From JAIXWP01 sp943372555 (lineage in GTDB: Bacteria; Bacteroidota; Bacteroidia; Flavobacteriales_D; Sanyastnellaceae): 6,867 nucleotides of DNA. The stretch's first letter is position 1; each line of letters starts with the position of its first letter. Where the stretch lies: contig CALRZB010000147.1 in assembly GCA_943372555.1 (NCBI GenBank), forward strand, positions 1 through 6,867, given 5' to 3'. The notes below the pieces were generated by a model that was not told where the DNA came from, did no database searches, and saw only the letters and a program-made list of their open reading frames with translations. Position numbers and translations under genes: made by a program. Positions 4,057-6,867 of this stretch are shown piece after piece.

Positions 4057-6627
4057 TTAGAAATCCAGACTAAGTTTCAAGTTAATTCTTCTTCCTGTCA
4101 GATACGTTGGAATGCCATAATTGCGTCCATTCACATCTTCCACCCATTGGTAATTGATGGTGTTGTTTACACCTAGTAAATTGAATACTTCGAGTGAAAT
4201 TATTCCTTTACTGATATTTCTATTGAAGTAATTATTCTTCTTTTTCTTAATAAACAAGTCGCGGCTAAAACCAATATCTGTTCTGAAATATGACTTGGTT
4301 CTAAATACATCATCGTAGCGCTGGCCAGTTGGAGGACCATACGGAACACCTGTTCCAAAGAAAAGGCTGAGCAACACTTTGTACTCTTTTCTTCTTGGCA
4401 TTTCATCCAAGAAAAGCAATGATAAACTAAAGCGTTGATCGCTAGGTCTAGCAAGATATCCCGGAGTCTGAAGTATACTATCAGAGCGAACCTGATTTAA
4501 AGTATATCCTGGACGAATCGTATCTCCATCAGCATTGAGATAGAGATAATAATAGTCATCGCTCAGATCTTCCATTGTTTTGAGAACAGAAACTCGGAGC
4601 CATGATTGAACTCCATCAATGAACTCACCATTCAACATTAAATCGGCACCTGTGGCGTATCCCTTGGAGTTATTTCTTGCGTAATATCTCTGACGAACAT
4701 TCTCTAATTTGTATGGAATGAGGTTGTCCATTTTCTTGTAATACGCTTCCATAATCATCTTAATTGGACGATTTCGGAAATTGAAAATGTAGTCAGCTCC
4801 CACAATGAAGTGAATGCTTTTTTGTGCCTCAATATTTGGATTAACAGATCCGTCGAATCCACGCATTTCTCTATAGAATGGCGGTTGATAATAATAACCA
4901 AAAGATGCGCTTAGAACAACATCTTTGCGGACTGTATCTATCTTTCCTTTGTACGTCCTAGCTTGCAGCCAATAAGGAGTATATGAGAATTTAGCACGCG
5001 GACTTACTACTGTTTCATTGTTGTATGACCAATGATTTGCTCTTACGCCAACTGTTGCATTGATGGTCGATTTTTCATCGTTTTTTATTACCCAATTGTC
5101 TTGAATGTAGGCACTCAATCGCTGTGATTCAACGATGTTTATAGCTTTAATTTTATCTTGTAAAAATATAATTTGCAAGGGCTGCAAGGTGGGGTCAACA
5201 TAGCCAATGGAGTCGGGTGGGTGAGGTGCTGCATATCCTGCAGAATCAATCAAAGTCCACTCACTAAGTTTATCATTGATGCTTTCGATTTGATAATCCG
5301 CACCCCATTGAAGGAAGTGATTTTTGTTTGAAAGATCAATGAATCCTTTGTGTGAAATGCTGTAAACACTTGCTTCGAGCTCGTTTCGCGCATGATCTAA
5401 ATAAGCACCTACGCCGCGATTATTAGCCACCTCACCAAATTCATCACTTCCTAAATCACGTTCTAGTTCATCTAATCGGTAAGCGCCAAGAATGTCGTAA
5501 CGTTCATATTCGTAGGTCTTAAAGGCACTAACGGTAAAACGTAATTGAGATAATTCTGTCGGATTATATCGAGCGGAAAAGGCACCAAATGCAGTCTCAA
5601 ATTGTGTCTCCTCTTGACCATCAAAGAATACAGTCAATCGAAGAGCTTCGTTGATTGTTCCTACATCTGTTTGTCTAGTTTGCGGGATGTAGTTATATCT
5701 GTTTTTAGAATAATTACCTAAGAAGCTCAATTCCCATGGCCCATATTTTCCTGCTGGTCTATAAGTCAAATAACTTTGAACATCCGTATAGCGAGGATCA
5801 TATTCTGCATCTACATCGAGGGAATTCAATAGATACGTATTACGCTTATATCTCACCCCAGTGCTATGCGTGAATTTTCCATTTTTAGAAATGTCCATCA
5901 CAGTGAAGTTTGCACCTAGCAAGCTTCCCATAAATTTCAATCGAAATGAATCAGGACGCGCATATTTGATATCGAGCACAGAGCTCATTTTGTCACCATA
6001 CTTGGCATCAAATCCACCAGCACTGAAATTGATGCTTTCTACCATGTCTACGTTCGGGAAACTCAATCCTTCTTGTTCACCTGCTCGAACTAAGAATGGA
6101 CGATAAACCTGAATATCATTGACGTATACTAGGTTTTCATCAAAACTTCCACCACGAACACTATAGCTGGAACTCAATTCTGAAGAGAAATTGACAGGCG
6201 CTTGAAGCAGATAGCCTTCGATACCACCTTGTGGACTTGGAAGTGGAGTAGCTAAAAATGGATTGATTCGGATTACAGAAACAGGACGCTTCTTTTCAAT
6301 GATCTCAACCACTTTAGTTTCTTTGGTTGGGTCGAATGTGATTGTTACCTCTTTGTCTTCACCAGCCTCTACACGAAAAGTACGCTCTTCATTTACTCCT
6401 GGGAAAGACAATTCTATAATGACATCTTTATTAGCAGGAATAATGAGCTTAAAGCCACCTTCACTGTCTGATCGAACTTGATTGCTTGGGTTGTATTTTT
6501 CGGCTACACGAACTCCTGGTACAGGCTCTTTCGACGGGTCGAGAACTTGTCCACTGATAGAACCCGTCTGAGAATAGGCAAACGAGGATACTAATATGAA
6601 AACAAATAAGAGGAGGCTACGATTCAT
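4057..6627 (-). CDS. TonB-dependent outer-membrane receptor with N-terminal carboxypeptidase-regulatory-like domain
   Basis: This 856 aa protein has a Sec signal peptide (hydrophobic 5-17, probable cleavage after AYS at 19, leaving Gln20). Residues about 22-100 form a carboxypeptidase-regulatory-like beta domain (GSISGQVLDPSKEPVPGVRV, then SEGGFKL), common on Bacteroidota receptors. A possible TonB-box-like stretch KVVEIIEKK (105-113) precedes the plug (about 115-225), which contains SVRGGSFDENLVYVND (156-171) and a FSAGGFDAKYGDKMSS motif. The rest is strand-rich barrel with alternating aromatic residues, ending INLKLSLDF with the terminal Phe expected for BAM-assembled outer-membrane proteins. 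It should import an unidentified ligand using TonB-ExbBD energy. It is shorter than SusC/RagA proteins (about 1000 aa), and no SusD partner is visible downstream, where the convergent fmt lies. The start at 6627 fits the signal peptide and a good upstream promoter (6636-6668). No frameshift or internal stop is present. Substrate cannot be predicted. Confidence 0.95.
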   Translation of the reverse strand: MNRSLLLFVFILVSSFAYSQTGSISGQVLDPSKEPVPGVRVAEKYNPSNQVRSDSEGGFKLIIPANKDVIIELSFPGVNEERTFRVEAGEDKEVTITFDPTKETKVVEIIEKKRPVSVIRINPFLATPLPSPQGGIEGYLLQAPVNFSSELSSSYSVRGGSFDENLVYVNDIQVYRPFLVRAGEQEGLSFPNVDMVESINFSAGGFDAKYGDKMSSVLDIKYARPDSFRLKFMGSLLGANFTVMDISKNGKFTHSTGVRYKRNTYLLNSLDVDAEYDPRYTDVQSYLTYRPAGKYGPWELSFLGNYSKNRYNYIPQTRQTDVGTINEALRLTVFFDGQEETQFETAFGAFSARYNPTELSQLRFTVSAFKTYEYERYDILGAYRLDELERDLGSDEFGEVANNRGVGAYLDHARNELEASVYSISHKGFIDLSNKNHFLQWGADYQIESINDKLSEWTLIDSAGYAAPHPPDSIGYVDPTLQPLQIIFLQDKIKAINIVESQRLSAYIQDNWVIKNDEKSTINATVGVRANHWSYNNETVVSPRAKFSYTPYWLQARTYKGKIDTVRKDVVLSASFGYYYQPPFYREMRGFDGSVNPNIEAQKSIHFIVGADYIFNFRNRPIKMIMEAYYKKMDNLIPYKLENVRQRYYARNNSKGYATGADLMLNGEFIDGVQSWLRVSVLKTMEDLSDDYYYLYLNADGDTIRPGYTLNQVRSDSILQTPGYLARPSDQRFSLSLLFLDEMPRRKEYKVLLSLFFGTGVPYGPPTGQRYDDVFRTKSYFRTDIGFSRDLFIKKKKNNYFNRNISKGIISLEVFNLLGVNNTINYQWVEDVNGRNYGIPTYLTGRRINLKLSLDF

Positions 6628-6635
6628 AAAGCGGT

Positions 6636-6668
6636 CAAAAGTAGAACGTAACTCTAGAATCCGGCAAA
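6636..6668 (-). promoter_or_regulatory. Promoter of the TonB-dependent receptor gene
   Basis: On the minus strand, TTTG (complement of 6665-6668) is followed after 21 nt by TACTTTTG (complement of 6636-6643). These are exact matches to the Bacteroidota -33 TTTG and -7 TAnnTTTG elements at normal spacing. The -7 box ends 8 nt before the receptor ATG, so the predicted leader is only a few nucleotides. This is the best complete promoter in the window. Confidence 0.65.
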
Positions 6669-6694
6669 AATTTTATGAAAAAGAAAAAAGAAGA

Positions 6695-6867
6695 TTATTG
6701 AAGCTTTTTGCTAGAGCGGCGCGAACTTCTCAAGAATTGGCTCCATGCTTCTTTGCTTAGTATGTTTCCTCCTGATTGGAAGCCGTTGTTATATCGAGCG
6801 GTGAGCGTTGTTGAAGCTGCATCATAGGATCTATCAGCAAAATCAGCCATGCCGTCATATTCACGAA
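6695..6867 (-). CDS. C-terminal fragment of an unidentified protein, running off the window edge
   Basis: Reading the minus strand from the right edge, one frame is open for 56 codons and stops at TAA (complement of 6695-6697). The other two frames are less protein-like: one is closed at once by stops, and the other stops after 37 codons with a poor composition. The translated tail begins REYDGMADFADRSYD, continues with TARYNNGFQSGGN and SKEAWSQFLRS, and ends in a basic serine-rich tail SSRRSSKKLQ. Composition looks like genuine soluble protein, with aromatic residues spaced as in helices. I do not recognise the family. The gene lies upstream of and on the same strand as the receptor, with 67 nt between them. 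That gap contains a good promoter for the receptor, so co-transcription is not required. Its N-terminus is outside the window. Confidence 0.6.
   Translation of the reverse strand, partial: REYDGMADFADRSYDAASTTLTARYNNGFQSGGNILSKEAWSQFLRSSRRSSKKLQ

Noticed and set aside
5861..6481. Two plus-strand open frames opposite the 5' part of the receptor gene
   Set aside because: They are explained as antisense shadows of an intact 856-codon gene; their translations are low-complexity Ser/Thr/Pro-rich with no domain features.
6684..6709. Possible terminator after the right-edge gene (AAAAAG and CTTTTTT on the minus strand, followed by T-rich sequence)
   Set aside because: The stem is almost all A-T with a 13 nt loop and would be very unstable; the T-rich tract alone is common in this AT-rich DNA.

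Overview
The window looks like an ordinary chromosomal segment from a member of the Bacteroidota, probably a flavobacterium-like or cytophaga-like lineage. Four things support this. There is a TonB-dependent receptor with an N-terminal carboxypeptidase-regulatory-like domain. There is a DUF493 protein of the Bacteroidota type. Sequences matching the Bacteroidota -7 box TAnnTTTG sit close upstream of several start codons. None of the seven visible starts has a usable Shine-Dalgarno sequence. The DNA is AT-rich throughout, with no insertion sequence, integrase, phage gene, tRNA, rRNA or CRISPR array.

Layout, left to right. Positions 1-189 are non-coding and hold two inverted-repeat structures and a candidate -7 box for ychF. 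On the plus strand follow ychF (190-1290, ribosome-associated ATPase/GTPase), a small DUF4440/NTF2-like lipoprotein (1333-1782), a rhomboid serine protease with all catalytic residues (1786-2442), a DUF493 protein (2480-2752), a small membrane-anchored beta-rich protein of unknown function (2757-3128) and fmt, methionyl-tRNA formyltransferase (3130-4056). On the minus strand lie a TonB-dependent outer-membrane receptor (6627-4057) and, upstream of it, the last 56 codons of an unidentified gene that runs off the right edge (6867-6695).

The plus-strand genes are tightly packed. The lipoprotein and rhomboid genes are 3 nt apart. DUF493, the membrane protein and fmt are separated by 4 nt and 1 nt, so each group is probably one transcription unit. 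Candidate promoters lie before ychF, the lipoprotein, DUF493 and the receptor. The plus-strand genes serve housekeeping functions (translation initiation, ribosome-associated NTPase) together with envelope functions (lipoprotein, intramembrane protease). The receptor gene meets fmt tail to tail, with the two stop codons directly adjacent (TAATTA, 4054-4059), so neither gene has its own intergenic terminator.

I do not see a clearly new multi-gene system. The points most worth a second look are the uncharacterised membrane protein beside fmt, the inverted repeat that includes the lipoprotein start codon, the zero-gap convergent stops, and the recurrent near-leaderless promoter arrangement. No gene-free stretch exceeds 300 bases.
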